A stretch of DNA of 64,000 bases from Actinocatenispora comari (GTDB lineage Bacteria > Actinomycetota > Actinomycetes > Mycobacteriales > Micromonosporaceae), in contig NZ_BOPO01000130.1 of assembly GCF_017312725.1 (NCBI RefSeq), positions 62,001 to 126,000 of the forward strand. The letters are read 5' to 3'. The position numbers and the translations under genes were made by a program. Positions within the stretch are counted from its first letter, which is position 1. Each line of letters opens with the position of its first letter. Of this stretch, positions 18,073 to 26,707 are shown piece after piece. Below the pieces are notes generated by a model that saw only the letters and a list, made by a program, of their open reading frames with translations, was not told the DNA's origin and did not search any database.

Positions 18073-19629
18073 TCAGCCGCGGACGACCGGGCCGTCGCCG
18101 AGCACGCCGTTCAGCCGGCGCGGCAGGCCGAGCGGGTTCGCGTCCCGCAGGGCGGCGGGCAGCAGCGCGTCCGGCACGTCCTGGTACGCCACCGGGCGCA
18201 GGAACCGGCGGATCGCGGTGACGCCGACCGAGGTGAACAGCGGCGCCGTGGTCGCCGGCCAGGGGCCGCCGTGGTGCTGCGCCCAGGAGACCGCCACGCC
18301 GGTCGGCCAGCCGTTCCACAGCACCCGGCCGGCCCGCTCGGCGAACGCCTCCAGCAGCGCCGCCGGCAGCTCCGGCTCGGTCGCCTCGCCCTGGATGGTG
18401 CCGGTGAGGCTGCCCGGCAGCAGCTCGATCGCGCGCAGCAACTCGTCGGCGTCCGCGTACTCGACGATCAGCGAGACCGGGCCGAAGCACTCCCGCAGCA
18501 GCTCGTCGGCGTGCGCCACCAGGGTCGGTACGTCGACCGCGAGCAGCGCCGGGTTCGCCCCGAAGCCCGGACCGTCCACGGTGGACGGTGCCAGCAGCGG
18601 CCGGACGCCGTCGACCGCGGCGAGCTCCCGCACGCCCGCGTCGTACCCGGCCCGGATCCGCGCGTTGAGCAGCGGCGCGACGGTGGCCGCCCGGCTCGCC
18701 TGCACCAGCGCCTCGGTCAGCGCGTGCCCGGTGGGCAGGAACAGCAGCCCCGGCTTGGTGCAGAACTGGCCGCTGCCCATCGTGTACGACCCGACGAAGC
18801 CCTTGGCGATCTCGGCGCCGCGCACCGCGACCGCGGCCGGCGTGGCCACCGCCGGGTTCAGCGACCCCAGCTCCCCGTAGAACGGGATCGGATCCGGCCG
18901 CGACGACGCCAGGTCGAACAGCGCCCGGCCGCCGCCGAGCGAACCGGTGAAGCCGACCGCGGTGATCGCCGGATGCGTGACCAGCTCCCGGCCGGCCTGC
19001 TCCCCGTGCACCACGGCGAACGTCCCGGCCGGCGCGCCGGCCGCGGCGAGCGCCGCGGCGACGACCTCACCGGTACGCACGGACGTGACCGGATGGCTCG
19101 GGTGCGCCTTGACCACGACCGGGCAGCCGGCCGCGAGCGCCGACGCGGTGTCGCCGCCGGCCACCGAGAACGCGAACGGGAAGTTGCTCGCCGCGAACAC
19201 GGCGACCGGCCCGAGCGGCAGCAGCAACCGGCGCAGGTCCGGCCGCGGCGGCGTCGCGCTCGGGTCCGGCAGATCGACCGTCGCCTCGCAGAACGAGCCC
19301 TCCTCGACCGCGTCGGCGAACAGCTCCAGCTGCGCCGCGGTCCGGGCCAGCTCGCCCGGCAACCGCGGCGAGCCCAGCGCGGTCTCCGCGTCGGCCAGCT
19401 CGATCAGCTCGGCGTCGCGCTCGCGCAGGGCGGTCGCGACCGCGCGCAGCAGCGCGGCCCGCTCCGGCAGGCCCAGCGCGGCCAGCGGGCCGGCCGCCTC
19501 GGCCGCCGCCCGGGCGGCCGCGTCGAGGGTCGCCGGATCCGTCGCCGGCACCGGCGACCCCACCTCCGCGCCGGTCCGCGGGTCGTACCCGCGCAGTTCC
19601 TCCGCCGCTCGTACGACCTGCTCGGTCAC
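18073..19629 (-). CDS. NADP-type aldehyde dehydrogenase (ketoglutarate semialdehyde dehydrogenase-like)
   Basis: A 518-residue aldehyde dehydrogenase. The GTG at 19629 follows GGGAGG. The catalytic Cys is in GSGQFCTKPG and the general-base Glu in YGELGSLNP; the cofactor region has AASNFPFAFSVAGGDTASALAAGCPVVVKAHPSHP, whose KAHPSHP is typical of the family that oxidises 2,5-dioxopentanoate (alpha-ketoglutarate semialdehyde) with NADP+. That activity would finish pentose, sugar-acid or hydroxyproline breakdown, but no such pathway gene is next to it. The gene appears to be monocistronic. Confidence 0.88.
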   Translation of the reverse strand: MTEQVVRAAEELRGYDPRTGAEVGSPVPATDPATLDAAARAAAEAAGPLAALGLPERAALLRAVATALRERDAELIELADAETALGSPRLPGELARTAAQLELFADAVEEGSFCEATVDLPDPSATPPRPDLRRLLLPLGPVAVFAASNFPFAFSVAGGDTASALAAGCPVVVKAHPSHPVTSVRTGEVVAAALAAAGAPAGTFAVVHGEQAGRELVTHPAITAVGFTGSLGGGRALFDLASSRPDPIPFYGELGSLNPAVATPAAVAVRGAEIAKGFVGSYTMGSGQFCTKPGLLFLPTGHALTEALVQASRAATVAPLLNARIRAGYDAGVRELAAVDGVRPLLAPSTVDGPGFGANPALLAVDVPTLVAHADELLRECFGPVSLIVEYADADELLRAIELLPGSLTGTIQGEATEPELPAALLEAFAERAGRVLWNGWPTGVAVSWAQHHGGPWPATTAPLFTSVGVTAIRRFLRPVAYQDVPDALLPAALRDANPLGLPRRLNGVLGDGPVVRG

Positions 19630-19796
19630 CTGCTGCCTCCCCGACCGTCGGTTCCGTGACCGGCGCACCACCCCGGTACGTCGATGTCGGCACCGACCCT
19701 AGTCCGCAACGGCCGAATCGTCCCCACGACCCGTGCCGCGCGGATGGGCCGCGGCACCCGGGGACCGCCGGGTTCGGGAGGCGGCCGGTACCCGGG

Positions 19797-19889
19797 TCAG
19801 GAGCCGTCGCGGCGGATCGCGCGGATCGCCTTCACCAGGACCAGGATCGACAGCACGGCAAACAGTACGGTGAACACAGTGGTACGCAT
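19797..19889 (-). CDS. 30-residue single-helix membrane protein
   Basis: A short ORF with ATG at 19889 after GGTGGGGGAA, a good ribosome site. The product starts MRTTVFTVLFAVLSILVLV and ends KAIRAIRRDGS: one hydrophobic helix with a basic C-terminal tail, the pattern of small bacterial membrane proteins. No family recognised. The ribosome site and clean helix support it; its size makes it uncertain. Confidence 0.5.
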   Translation of the reverse strand: MRTTVFTVLFAVLSILVLVKAIRAIRRDGS

Positions 19890-19974
19890 TTCCCCCACCT
19901 CGGAATGTCGTCCGCCTCCCCCAAGGCCGGACCCAGCCAGTTCAACACGCTCGTGACCTGCAAAGACACGCAGG

Positions 19975-20006
19975 TGCGGACAATGAGTGCCGCGCCACTG
20001 TCCGCA
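19975..20006. promoter_or_regulatory. Inverted repeat upstream of DUF1269 gene
   Basis: TGCGGACA and TGTCCGCA are perfect complements separated by 16 bases, about 95 bases before the gene start. Could be an operator or a small hairpin. Confidence 0.35.
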
Positions 20007-20102
20007 ACCGGAATCGGCCGCCGGGCGTGAAGAACGACCGTGCGGCCACCGCGCCGACGAGCCGCTAGGCTTGCCCCAGGAGCTGGATGCCGGGAGGGGT
20101 CA

Positions 20103-20852
20103 GTGGCCGAAGAGAATGCCCGCAAGCTGGTCGTCATCGACTTCGACGACGCGATGCGCGCCCAGGAGTTCCTGCTGGCCGCGACGCGGCTGGTGAAGGA
20201 GGGGCAGCTGACCCTGCACGACGCCGTGTTCGTCAGCCGCGGCACCGACGGCCGGTCCATGGTGCGGGAGACGACCGATCTCACCCCGGGCCGGGGCGCG
20301 CTCGGCGGCGCCATGTGGGGCGTGCTGATCGGCACCTTGCTCGGCGGCCCGATCGGCGCGCTGGTCGGCGGCGCCGCCGCCGGCGGTGGCGGCGCGCTGC
20401 TCGGCAAGCTGATCGACACCGGCATCAAGGACCACGAGGTCAAGCAGCTGCGGGAGACCGTCCGGCCCGGCACCACCGCGTTGGCGTTGCTGGTCAGCAA
20501 CGTGTCCACGGCGGCGCTGCAGAGCGAGCTGGAGCGCTTCCCCGGCGCTACGATCATGCAGTCGGAGCTGCCGGAGAGCGCCCTGCACGTGGTGCGCGAC
20601 GCGCTCGACGCGGCGCCGGCCGAGGTCTCGCACGACCCGAACATCCGGATCGGACTGGACGATCCGCCGCCGGCCGCCATCCCGACCGACCCGAACATCC
20701 GCATCGGGCTGGACGAGCCGGCCCGGCCGCCGGCCGACGAACCACCGTCCCGGCCGGTCGCCCCGCAGGACCCGACCGCACCGCCGACCGAGCAGCCGTC
20801 CGGCCCGCCGCGCAGCAGCACCGAGCCGAACGGCCCGACCACCCCGGCCTGA
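20103..20852 (+). CDS. DUF1269 family membrane-associated protein
   Basis: A 249-residue protein. Residues about 8-60 form an alpha/beta region (KLVVIDFDDAMRAQEFL); residues about 70-105 are a Gly/Ala-rich hydrophobic hairpin (GALGGAMWGVLIGTLLGGP onwards) typical of DUF1269, likely inserting in the membrane; the rest of the domain runs to about 170. The tail is Pro-rich and disordered and contains DPNIRIGLD twice. The GTG start at 20103 follows GGGAGGGG. Function of the family is unknown. It is separated from the convergent gene by a hairpin. Confidence 0.8.
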   Translation: MAEENARKLVVIDFDDAMRAQEFLLAATRLVKEGQLTLHDAVFVSRGTDGRSMVRETTDLTPGRGALGGAMWGVLIGTLLGGPIGALVGGAAAGGGGALLGKLIDTGIKDHEVKQLRETVRPGTTALALLVSNVSTAALQSELERFPGATIMQSELPESALHVVRDALDAAPAEVSHDPNIRIGLDDPPPAAIPTDPNIRIGLDEPARPPADEPPSRPVAPQDPTAPPTEQPSGPPRSSTEPNGPTTPA

Positions 20853-20858
20853 CCGCAC

Positions 20859-20890
20859 CGGTGCACCGGTCGGGCGACGCCGGTGCACCG
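20859..20890. terminator. Bidirectional hairpin between convergent genes
   Basis: CGGTGCACCGG pairs with CCGGTGCACCG around a 10-base loop, seven bases after the DUF1269 stop. Confidence 0.6.
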
Positions 20891-20965
20891 ACCCCGCCGG
20901 GCCGGACGACGTCCGGTGGCGGCTCGACCGTTCCAGGCCGAGCGGCCGCCAGCCGGACGAGGGTG

Positions 20966-21889
20966 TCAGCTGACCGCGAGGTCGGCGACGAGGATCCGGT
21001 GGCTGGTGCCGCCCAACTGGTAGGTGTCGATGTCCCGCGGCCTGACGCCGCGGTCGAGCAGCACGTGGTCCACCGGCGTCGGCGGCACCGGCCACCCGGC
21101 GTACGTCGGCTTCAGGCCGGCGCCGACCCCGATCGCCGCGTCGTCGTAGCCGTTGTCCTCCAGCTGCCGGAACGCCTGGTTGTCCTGGGTGGCGTTGAAG
21201 TCGCCGAGCAGCAGCTGGCTCCCCGACTCGGTGGTACGCGGCAGCGCCGACAGGTCACGGGTCCAGTCGCCCACGGTGGACCCCAACATCGGCGTACGGG
21301 TGTGCACCGAGACGACGTCGAGCGTGGTGTCGCCGACCCGCACGCTGGCCCGGGCCAGCGTCGAGGTGGTACCGGACAGGCTGCTCGCGGTGAGGTTGCC
21401 GGCCGAGTACAGCCCGGTGCCGGTGGTCTTGTCCGCCGGCTTGAGCACCTGGCTCGGCAGGTACTTGTCGATCCCGGCCCGGCGCAGCGCACTCACCGCG
21501 CCCGGGGTGAGCTCCTGCACCGCGAGCAGGTCGGGCTTGGCCGACGCGATGCGCCGCACCAGGCCGGCCGCGTCCGCGCCGCCCTCGTGCAGGTTCACCG
21601 TCATCACCCGCAGCTGGTAGCCCTGGGGTTTGGGCACCGGGCCGACCGCCCACCGCGGCAGCAACGCACCCGCGTACGCGATGGTCACCAGGACCATGAA
21701 GATGCCGAGCTTCTTGCGGCCGCCGGCGAACAGGATCAGCATGCCGAGCAGGCTGAGCCCGGTCAGGTACGGCACGAAGACCATCGCCTGCACGAACGGG
21801 GTGATCCGGTCCCAGCCGGCCCAGCGCACCACGATGACCACGGTGAGCAGGACGATCAGGACCCAGCCGAGCGCACGCAGCAGCCGCAC
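20966..21889 (-). CDS. Membrane-anchored endonuclease/exonuclease/phosphatase family protein
   Basis: A 307-residue protein with two or three N-terminal membrane helices (residues about 3-80) followed by an extracytoplasmic EEP-fold domain. Metal and catalytic motifs are visible: MTVNLHEGG, LLAVQEL (Glu ligand), LLGDFNA (GDFN) and the late PVDHVLL with SSHR-like TSHR replacing it near the end. Such proteins hydrolyse phosphodiesters in nucleic acids, lipids or sugars; the substrate here is unknown. The GTG start lies four bases beyond the adenosine deaminase stop, so it is probably co-transcribed with add. Confidence 0.85.
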   Translation of the reverse strand: MRLLRALGWVLIVLLTVVIVVRWAGWDRITPFVQAMVFVPYLTGLSLLGMLILFAGGRKKLGIFMVLVTIAYAGALLPRWAVGPVPKPQGYQLRVMTVNLHEGGADAAGLVRRIASAKPDLLAVQELTPGAVSALRRAGIDKYLPSQVLKPADKTTGTGLYSAGNLTASSLSGTTSTLARASVRVGDTTLDVVSVHTRTPMLGSTVGDWTRDLSALPRTTESGSQLLLGDFNATQDNQAFRQLEDNGYDDAAIGVGAGLKPTYAGWPVPPTPVDHVLLDRGVRPRDIDTYQLGGTSHRILVADLAVS

Positions 21890-21893
21890 CGGC

Positions 21894-22985
21894 TCAGCCG
21901 ATCAGCTTCGCGTACGCCGGCTTGATCACGTCGTTGATCAACGCCAGCCGCTCGTCGAAGCCGATGAACGCGCTCTTCATCGCGTTGACGGTGAACCACT
22001 GCAGGTCGTTCCAGCCGTACCCGAACGCGTCGGCCAGCAGCGCCATCTCCCGCGACATGCTGGTACCGGACATCAACCGGTTGTCGGTGTTGACGGTGAC
22101 CCGGAACCGCAGGTCGTGCAGCAGCCCGATGGGGTGCTCGGCGATCGAGGCGGCGGCCCCGGTCTGCACGTTCGACGACGGGCACAGCTCCAGCGGGATC
22201 CGCTTGTCCCGCAGGTACTGGGCGAGCCGGCCGATGCGGTGCCCGTTCGGGGTGCGGGCGATGTCGTCGACGATCCGCACGCCGTGGCCGAGCCGGTCGG
22301 CGCCGCACCACTGGATCGCCTGCCAGATGCTCGGCAGCCCGAACGCCTCGCCGGCGTGGATGGTGAAGTGGAAGTTCTCCCGCTGCAGGTACTCGAAGGC
22401 GTCCAGGTGCCGGGTGGGCGGGAAACCGGCCTCGGCGCCGGCGATGTCGAAGCCGACGACGCCCTCGTCCCGGAACTCGACCGCCAGCTCGGCGATCTCC
22501 ATCGACCGGGCCTGGTGGCGCATCGCGGTGAGCAGGGTGCCGACCCGGATCTGGTGGCCGGCCTCGGCGGCGCGGTGGCTGCCGATCGCAAAGCCGGACA
22601 GGACCACCGCCACCACCTCGGACAGGCTCAGCCCGCGGGCGGTGTGCTGCTCCGGCGCGAACCGGACCTCGGCGTACACGACGCCGTCGGCGGCCAGGTC
22701 CTCGGCACACTCGGCGGCGACGCGCTGCAGGCCCTCCGCGGTCTGCATCACCGCCACGGTGTGGTCGAACGTCTCCAGGTATCGCTCCAGCGAGCCCGAG
22801 TTCGCCGCCTCGACGAACCAGCGACCCAGCTCGTCCGGGTCGGTCGAGGGCAGGTTGTCCGTGTAGCCGATCTCGCCGGCCAGCTCGATGATGGTCGCGG
22901 GCCGCAGCCCGCCGTCCAGATGGTCGTGCAGCAGGACCTTGGGTGCCTGCCGGATCTCGTCGATCGTGGGTACTGGTCGTGCCAT
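21894..22985 (-). CDS. add: Adenosine deaminase
   Basis: A 363-residue enzyme converting adenosine or deoxyadenosine to inosine products. Zinc-binding and catalytic motifs are present: HDHLDGG, IHAGE and [11 protein letters not shown]. Length is normal. The ATG appears leaderless: TAGGGT, a good actinobacterial -10 hexamer, ends exactly six bases upstream with no ribosome site between. It is followed within four bases by the EEP-family gene. It fits functionally with the nucleoside importer and the cdd and deoA genes at 28.7-36 kb, although it is a separate transcription unit. Confidence 0.95.
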   Translation of the reverse strand: MARPVPTIDEIRQAPKVLLHDHLDGGLRPATIIELAGEIGYTDNLPSTDPDELGRWFVEAANSGSLERYLETFDHTVAVMQTAEGLQRVAAECAEDLAADGVVYAEVRFAPEQHTARGLSLSEVVAVVLSGFAIGSHRAAEAGHQIRVGTLLTAMRHQARSMEIAELAVEFRDEGVVGFDIAGAEAGFPPTRHLDAFEYLQRENFHFTIHAGEAFGLPSIWQAIQWCGADRLGHGVRIVDDIARTPNGHRIGRLAQYLRDKRIPLELCPSSNVQTGAAASIAEHPIGLLHDLRFRVTVNTDNRLMSGTSMSREMALLADAFGYGWNDLQWFTVNAMKSAFIGFDERLALINDVIKPAYAKLIG

Positions 22986-23125
22986 GTACCGACCCTAGTC
23001 GCTCGGTGCGGGCGGCGACATTTCGGCTACCGCGTGGCGGCCGGAGGTCACTCCTTCGACCACCACGCGGGGTCCGGTGTCCGCCGGCCGTTCACCGGAC
23101 GCCGGCGGCGCCAGCGACGCACCGC

Positions 23126-23938
23126 TCACCGGGCACCGGCGGCGCGGAGCTGGCCGGCGATCTGCTGCTGCCCGCGGGAGATCGCGTGCCGCAGCGGCGT
23201 GACGCCGTCCCGGTCGGCCAGGTTCACGTTCGCACCGTGCCGGATCAGCGACCGCACCACGCGCTGGTGCGCCTCGCCGCCGTCGCCGAGCAGTACCGCC
23301 TCCAGCAGCGCGGTCCAGCCCAGGTTGTTGACGTGGTTCACGTCGATGTCGGTACGGGCGAGCACCGCCTCGACGTAGTCGGCGTGGCCGCGCTCGGACG
23401 CCGGAATCACCGCGGTCCCGCCGTACCGGTTGACGATCGTGGTGTCCGGCCGGGCCGGCCGCAGCGCGTCGAGCATCGCCACGCTGCCGGTCACCCCGGT
23501 CACCAGGAACGGCGTGTCGTGCCGGTCGTCCAGGGCGTCCGGGTCGGCGCCGGCGGCGAGCAGCGCCGTGGCGGCGGCCACGTGGTCGGCCGCGGCGGCC
23601 CGCAGCAGCGCGGTACGCCGGTGCGCGTCCCGCACCTCGATCCGGGCGCCGTCGGCGAGCGCGGCGCGCACCCCGTCGGCGTCGCCCCGGCCCGCCGCGG
23701 CCAGCAGCGCCGCGTCCGCGGACGGGTTGGGGCTCGCCGCCGGCGACCGGCTCGGCGCACCGGGCCGCGCGGCACCCGACGACGCGGACGGGCTGGTGGT
23801 GGGCATGTCGGTTCCTTTCGCCTCGGGGTGGGCGCCCTGGCAGGCCGCGAGCACCAGCGGCACCGCGACCGCCAGGGCGGTCAACGCCCGTACGGCTCGG
23901 GGAGCGCCGGCCGACGCTCCCCGGTCCGGGCGCGTCAT
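23126..23938 (-). CDS. Ankyrin-repeat lipoprotein
   Basis: A 270-residue protein with signal peptide and lipobox LAAC (Cys about 33), a Ser/Pro/Thr-rich linker to about residue 70, then four to five ankyrin repeats: RRTALLRAAAADHVAAATALLAAGADPD, a degenerate pair, GWTALLEAVLLGD and GVTPLRHAISRG. It should be a surface lipoprotein binding another protein. Its ATG overlaps the stop of the haem-binding gene (ATGA at 23935-23938), so the two are co-translated and may act together at the envelope. Ankyrin lipoproteins next to GlcG/HbpS genes suggest a haem- or peroxide-related role, which is inference. Confidence 0.85.
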   Translation of the reverse strand: MTRPDRGASAGAPRAVRALTALAVAVPLVLAACQGAHPEAKGTDMPTTSPSASSGAARPGAPSRSPAASPNPSADAALLAAAGRGDADGVRAALADGARIEVRDAHRRTALLRAAAADHVAAATALLAAGADPDALDDRHDTPFLVTGVTGSVAMLDALRPARPDTTIVNRYGGTAVIPASERGHADYVEAVLARTDIDVNHVNNLGWTALLEAVLLGDGGEAHQRVVRSLIRHGANVNLADRDGVTPLRHAISRGQQQIAGQLRAAGAR

Positions 23939-24384
23939 CGTCCCTGGATGGCGGCGAGCCCGGCGGCCGCGTACTTCTCGTCCAGCGAGCCCTGCGGCGC
24001 GCCGCCGACGCCGATGCCGGCGACCGGCGCCCCCTTGACCGTGACCGGTACGCCGCCGGCCAGGAACAGGGTGCCGTCCATGTCCCGCAGGGTCGCCCCC
24101 GGCTCGGTGACCCGCTTCGCCAGGTCGGAGGTCTTCGCGTTGAACGACACGGCGGTGAACGCCTTCTCCTGCGACGACGAGCCGGTCTGCGGGCCGGAGC
24201 CGTCGCCGTGCAGCTGCACCCGGACGTTGCCGGCGCGGTCCACGACCGTGACCGTGACGTGCTGGCCGTCCTGCTCCGCGGCGTCCAGCGCGGCCTGGGC
24301 CGCCCTGGTCGCCGCGTCGACCGTCAGTACCTCGGTCTGCTGGGTGATCGCCGCCCGGCCGCTCCGGACGGTTCGGCGCCGCAT
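23935..24384 (-). CDS. HbpS/GlcG family haem-binding domain protein (mature part)
   Basis: The 149-codon reading covers the full GlcG/HbpS domain: AITQQTEVLTVDAATRAAQAALDAA, VTVTVVDRAGNVRVQLHGDG, TAVSFNAKTSDLA, GGVPVTVKGAPVAGIGVGG. Streptomyces HbpS is secreted, binds haem and controls the SenS/SenR pair; a similar pair lies divergently upstream here. The ATG at 24384 has no ribosome site and the product would lack a signal peptide. A proper start and signal lie at 24487 in another frame (separate entry), so the natural gene probably reads 24487-23935 with a one-base frame change near 24340-24360. Confidence 0.75.
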   Translation of the reverse strand: MRRRTVRSGRAAITQQTEVLTVDAATRAAQAALDAAEQDGQHVTVTVVDRAGNVRVQLHGDGSGPQTGSSSQEKAFTAVSFNAKTSDLAKRVTEPGATLRDMDGTLFLAGGVPVTVKGAPVAGIGVGGAPQGSLDEKYAAAGLAAIQGR

Positions 24385-24487
24385 CGGCGCCGGTCGGGTG
24401 GCTCAGGCCGAGCGCGGTGACCCCGGCGGCCGCGGCCACCCCGACGCCGGCCAGGGCGACCCTGCTGCGGGAGATGCTCTTGATCAT
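24385..24487 (-). pseudogene. Out-of-frame signal peptide belonging to the HbpS-like gene
   Basis: From the ATG at 24487, preceded by GAAGGGA, the frame encodes MIKSISRSRVALAGVGVAAA and continues to an Ala-rich cleavage region (GADAAPN), a textbook secretion signal. Around 24340-24360 the HbpS domain continues in the next frame: skipping one base joins RPERPG to AAITQQTEV. Either a real frameshift has left the protein unsecreted or the sequence has a one-base error. Confidence 0.7.
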
Positions 24488-24606
24488 CGGACGTGTCCCT
24501 TCGGATGCATGCGGTCCCGGCGCCCTCGTGGCGTCCGGGTTGCGATGGGCGGCTCGTCGCCGAGGCGTGGCACCAGGCGCTGCCACGGCGGCTCGGCGCC
24601 ATTCGG

Positions 24607-24675
24607 TGCACCCGCCCGGTCGGGCCGGCTGCCGGGCCGGCGACCGGAACCCGTGGGGGGCACCGGGCGGGTGCA
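24607..24675. repeat. 14-bp perfect inverted repeat with 41-base spacer
   Basis: TGCACCCGCCCGGT at 24607-24620 and its exact complement at 24662-24675. The spacer also holds GGGCCGGC twice. It may fold in the leader of the HbpS-like transcript or bind a regulator as two separated sites. Confidence 0.6.
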
Positions 24676-24750
24676 TCTCCACCATGGCGCCGCGGCGGGG
24701 CGGGCGAATCGCGCCGACGATGGGGCTCGACGGCACCGGCCGGCGGCCCC

Positions 24751-24768
24751 CGATCAACCTTTTGATCG
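24751..24768. promoter_or_regulatory. Palindromic operator candidate
   Basis: CGATCAA-CCTT-TTGATCG, a perfect 7-bp dyad with four-base spacer, 35 bases before the kinase start. Its position and symmetry fit a NarL/LuxR-family response regulator site. Confidence 0.5.
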
Positions 24769-24802
24769 ATGCCGGTACCGGCCCCGGCGCTAGCGTGGGT
24801 GC

Positions 24803-26041
24803 GTGACTGGTGAGGGCCACGGCGGTGCCGATCCGACCGGTACCGGCCGGGTCGGGTCCGGTCCGTCCGGATCGACCGACTCCGCGTCGATCGAGGCGCC
24901 GGCCTGGCTGCGGCCGGTCATGCACGCCGGCTTCTACCTGCTGCTGGTCGCCTCGGCGACCCGGTTCGTCGGCCATCACGGCTGGCACGGCGCCACCCCG
25001 GCGGTGACCGGCCTCGGCGCCGGCCTCGCCGTCGCGTACGCGCTGGGCATGCTGCTGCCCGCCCGCGCGCCCCGGCCGGTACGGGTGGGCTGGCTCGGGC
25101 TGGTGGTGCTGCTGTGGGTGGCCCTGGTGGTGGCGGCGCCGAGCTTCGCCAGCTGCGCGGTGCCGCTGTTCTTCGTCGCGTTGCCGGTGCTGTCGGTCCG
25201 GGCCACGATCGCGCTCGCCGCGGTGCTCACCGCGGTGGTGATCGTGGCGCAGGTACGGCTGGGCGCGGCGGTGGAGCCGAGCCTGTTCCTGACCCCGGTG
25301 GCGATCGCCGGCGTGACCGTCGCCGGGTACGCCGCGCTCGCCGCGCAGACCCGCCGGCAGCGCCGGCTGATCGCCGAGCTGGTCGCCACCCGGGACGCGC
25401 TCGCCACCGCCGAACGCACCGCCGGCGTGCTCGCCGAGCGGGGCCGGCTGGCCCGGGAGATCCACGACAGCCTGGCGCAGGGCTTCTCCAGTACCCGGAT
25501 GCTGCTGCAGGCCGCGCAGCGGGCGTGGGAGTCGGATCCGGTCGCCGCCCGCGGGCACGTGGCGCGGGCCGAGGCGGCCACCGCGGACAACCTGGCGCAG
25601 GCGCGCCGGGTGATCAACGACCTGACGCCGCCGGAGTTGGCCGGCGCCCGCCCGCTGCCGGAGGCGCTGCGCGAGCTGGCCGACCGCGCCGACGCCGACC
25701 TCACCGTGACGGTACGGGTGGACGGCACGCCCGGGCCGGTCGCACCGCCGGTGGCCGCGGCGCTGCTGCGGATCGCGCAGGGTGCCCTCGCCAACGTCCG
25801 GGAGCACGCGCACGCGCGCACCGCGGTGCTTACGCTGTCCTATGTGGACAACGGCATCGCGCTCGACGTGTACGACGACGGGGTCGGCTTCGAGCCGTCG
25901 CGGGTCCGGCCGGACGGGGTGCGCGGCAACGGGTTGCGGCTGGCGGCCGACCGGCTCGCCGAGCTCGGCGGCACCCTGGCGGTGGAGAGCGAGCCCGGCC
26001 GGGGCACCGTGATCGCCGCCGCCGTACCGGACGCACGATGA
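24803..26041 (+). CDS. Sensor histidine kinase (NarL-type HisKA_3; SenS-like by context)
   Basis: A 412-residue membrane kinase. Five or six hydrophobic segments fill residues about 35-180, then HisKA_3 with [13 protein letters not shown] (phospho-His) and HATPase_c with [18 protein letters not shown] and [16 protein letters not shown]. The GTG is probably leaderless: TAGCGT ends six bases before it. The gene is divergent from the HbpS-like gene. In Streptomyces reticuli the haem-binding HbpS signals through the SenS/SenR pair, so this kinase may sense haem or oxidative stress; that assignment rests on neighbourhood and general kinase type. It overlaps the regulator gene by four bases. Confidence 0.88.
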   Translation: MTGEGHGGADPTGTGRVGSGPSGSTDSASIEAPAWLRPVMHAGFYLLLVASATRFVGHHGWHGATPAVTGLGAGLAVAYALGMLLPARAPRPVRVGWLGLVVLLWVALVVAAPSFASCAVPLFFVALPVLSVRATIALAAVLTAVVIVAQVRLGAAVEPSLFLTPVAIAGVTVAGYAALAAQTRRQRRLIAELVATRDALATAERTAGVLAERGRLAREIHDSLAQGFSSTRMLLQAAQRAWESDPVAARGHVARAEAATADNLAQARRVINDLTPPELAGARPLPEALRELADRADADLTVTVRVDGTPGPVAPPVAAALLRIAQGALANVREHAHARTAVLTLSYVDNGIALDVYDDGVGFEPSRVRPDGVRGNGLRLAADRLAELGGTLAVESEPGRGTVIAAAVPDAR

Positions 26042-26655
26042 TCCGGGTACTGCTGGTCGACGACCATCCGGTGGTGCGTGCCGGCATCGTCGCGCTGCTC
26101 GGCGGCGTGGCCGACCTGGAGGTGGTCGGCGAGGCGTCCACCGGGGCGGAGGCGCTGTCGCTGGCCGCCGCGCTGGCCCCGGACGTGGTGCTGGTCGACC
26201 TGGCGCTGGGCAGCGGGATCGACGGGGTCGAGGTGATCCGCCGGCTCCCGGACGGCACCAACACCCTGGTGCTCACCACGTACGACTCGGACGCCGACCT
26301 GGATCGCGCGGTGTCCGCCGGCGCCAACGGGTACCTGCTCAAGGCCGGCCCGCCGGACGACCTGTACCAGGCGATCCGGACCGTCGCCGCCGGCGGCACC
26401 GCGCTCGCCCCCGCGGTGGCGAACCGGTTGATGCGCCGGCTGCGCGACCCCGGTACCGCGCTGTCGGACCGGGAGACCGACATCCTGCAGCTGGTCGCCG
26501 AGGGGCTGGCCAACCGGGACATCGCGGCCCGGCTCTACCTGAGCGAGGCGACGGTCAAGACACACCTGGTGCACGTGTTCGGCAAGCTCGGCGTCGACAG
26601 CCGTACCGCGGCGGTCGCCGAAGCGGTCCGCCGCCGCCTGATCCGCCTGGACTGA
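26038..26655 (+). CDS. LuxR/NarL-type response regulator (SenR-like by context)
   Basis: A 205-residue regulator. The receiver domain has [10 protein letters not shown] acidic residues, the phospho-Asp in VVLVDLALG and the conserved Lys in YLLKAG. The C-terminal LuxR-type helix-turn-helix reads [43 protein letters not shown]. The ATG overlaps the kinase stop (ATGA at 26038-26041), so the pair is co-translated. The palindrome at 24751-24768 is a reasonable binding-site candidate. Confidence 0.92.
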   Translation: MIRVLLVDDHPVVRAGIVALLGGVADLEVVGEASTGAEALSLAAALAPDVVLVDLALGSGIDGVEVIRRLPDGTNTLVLTTYDSDADLDRAVSAGANGYLLKAGPPDDLYQAIRTVAAGGTALAPAVANRLMRRLRDPGTALSDRETDILQLVAEGLANRDIAARLYLSEATVKTHLVHVFGKLGVDSRTAAVAEAVRRRLIRLD

Positions 26656-26707
26656 CGCGCCCCGCGAAGCGACCGATCGCACGCCGGGCGGCGACGCGGG
26701 TAGCGGG

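Larger units (their letters stand above)
19630..20102. other. Intergenic region with one small ORF and inverted repeats
   Basis: A 473-base gap. It holds the 30-codon membrane ORF at 19797-19889 (minus), the inverted repeat at 19975-20006, and TAGGCT at 20066-20071, a plausible -10 hexamer for the DUF1269 gene. Nothing else recognised. Confidence 0.5.
24488..24802. other. Divergent control region between HbpS-like and sensor kinase genes
   Basis: A 315-base gap with no gene. It contains two perfect inverted repeats (24607-24675 and 24751-24768) and the leaderless-type -10 hexamer TAGCGT at 24791-24796 for the kinase. Confidence 0.6.

Noticed and set aside
16440-19629. P450 and aldehyde dehydrogenase as one biosynthetic or catabolic operon
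   Set aside because: They are on the same strand but separated by 316 bases of repetitive DNA, and no pathway links their inferred substrates.
23126-25813. An 895-codon frame joining ankyrin, signal peptide and antisense of the kinase
   Set aside because: Only the ankyrin part and the short signal peptide are protein-like; the rest is shadow sequence.
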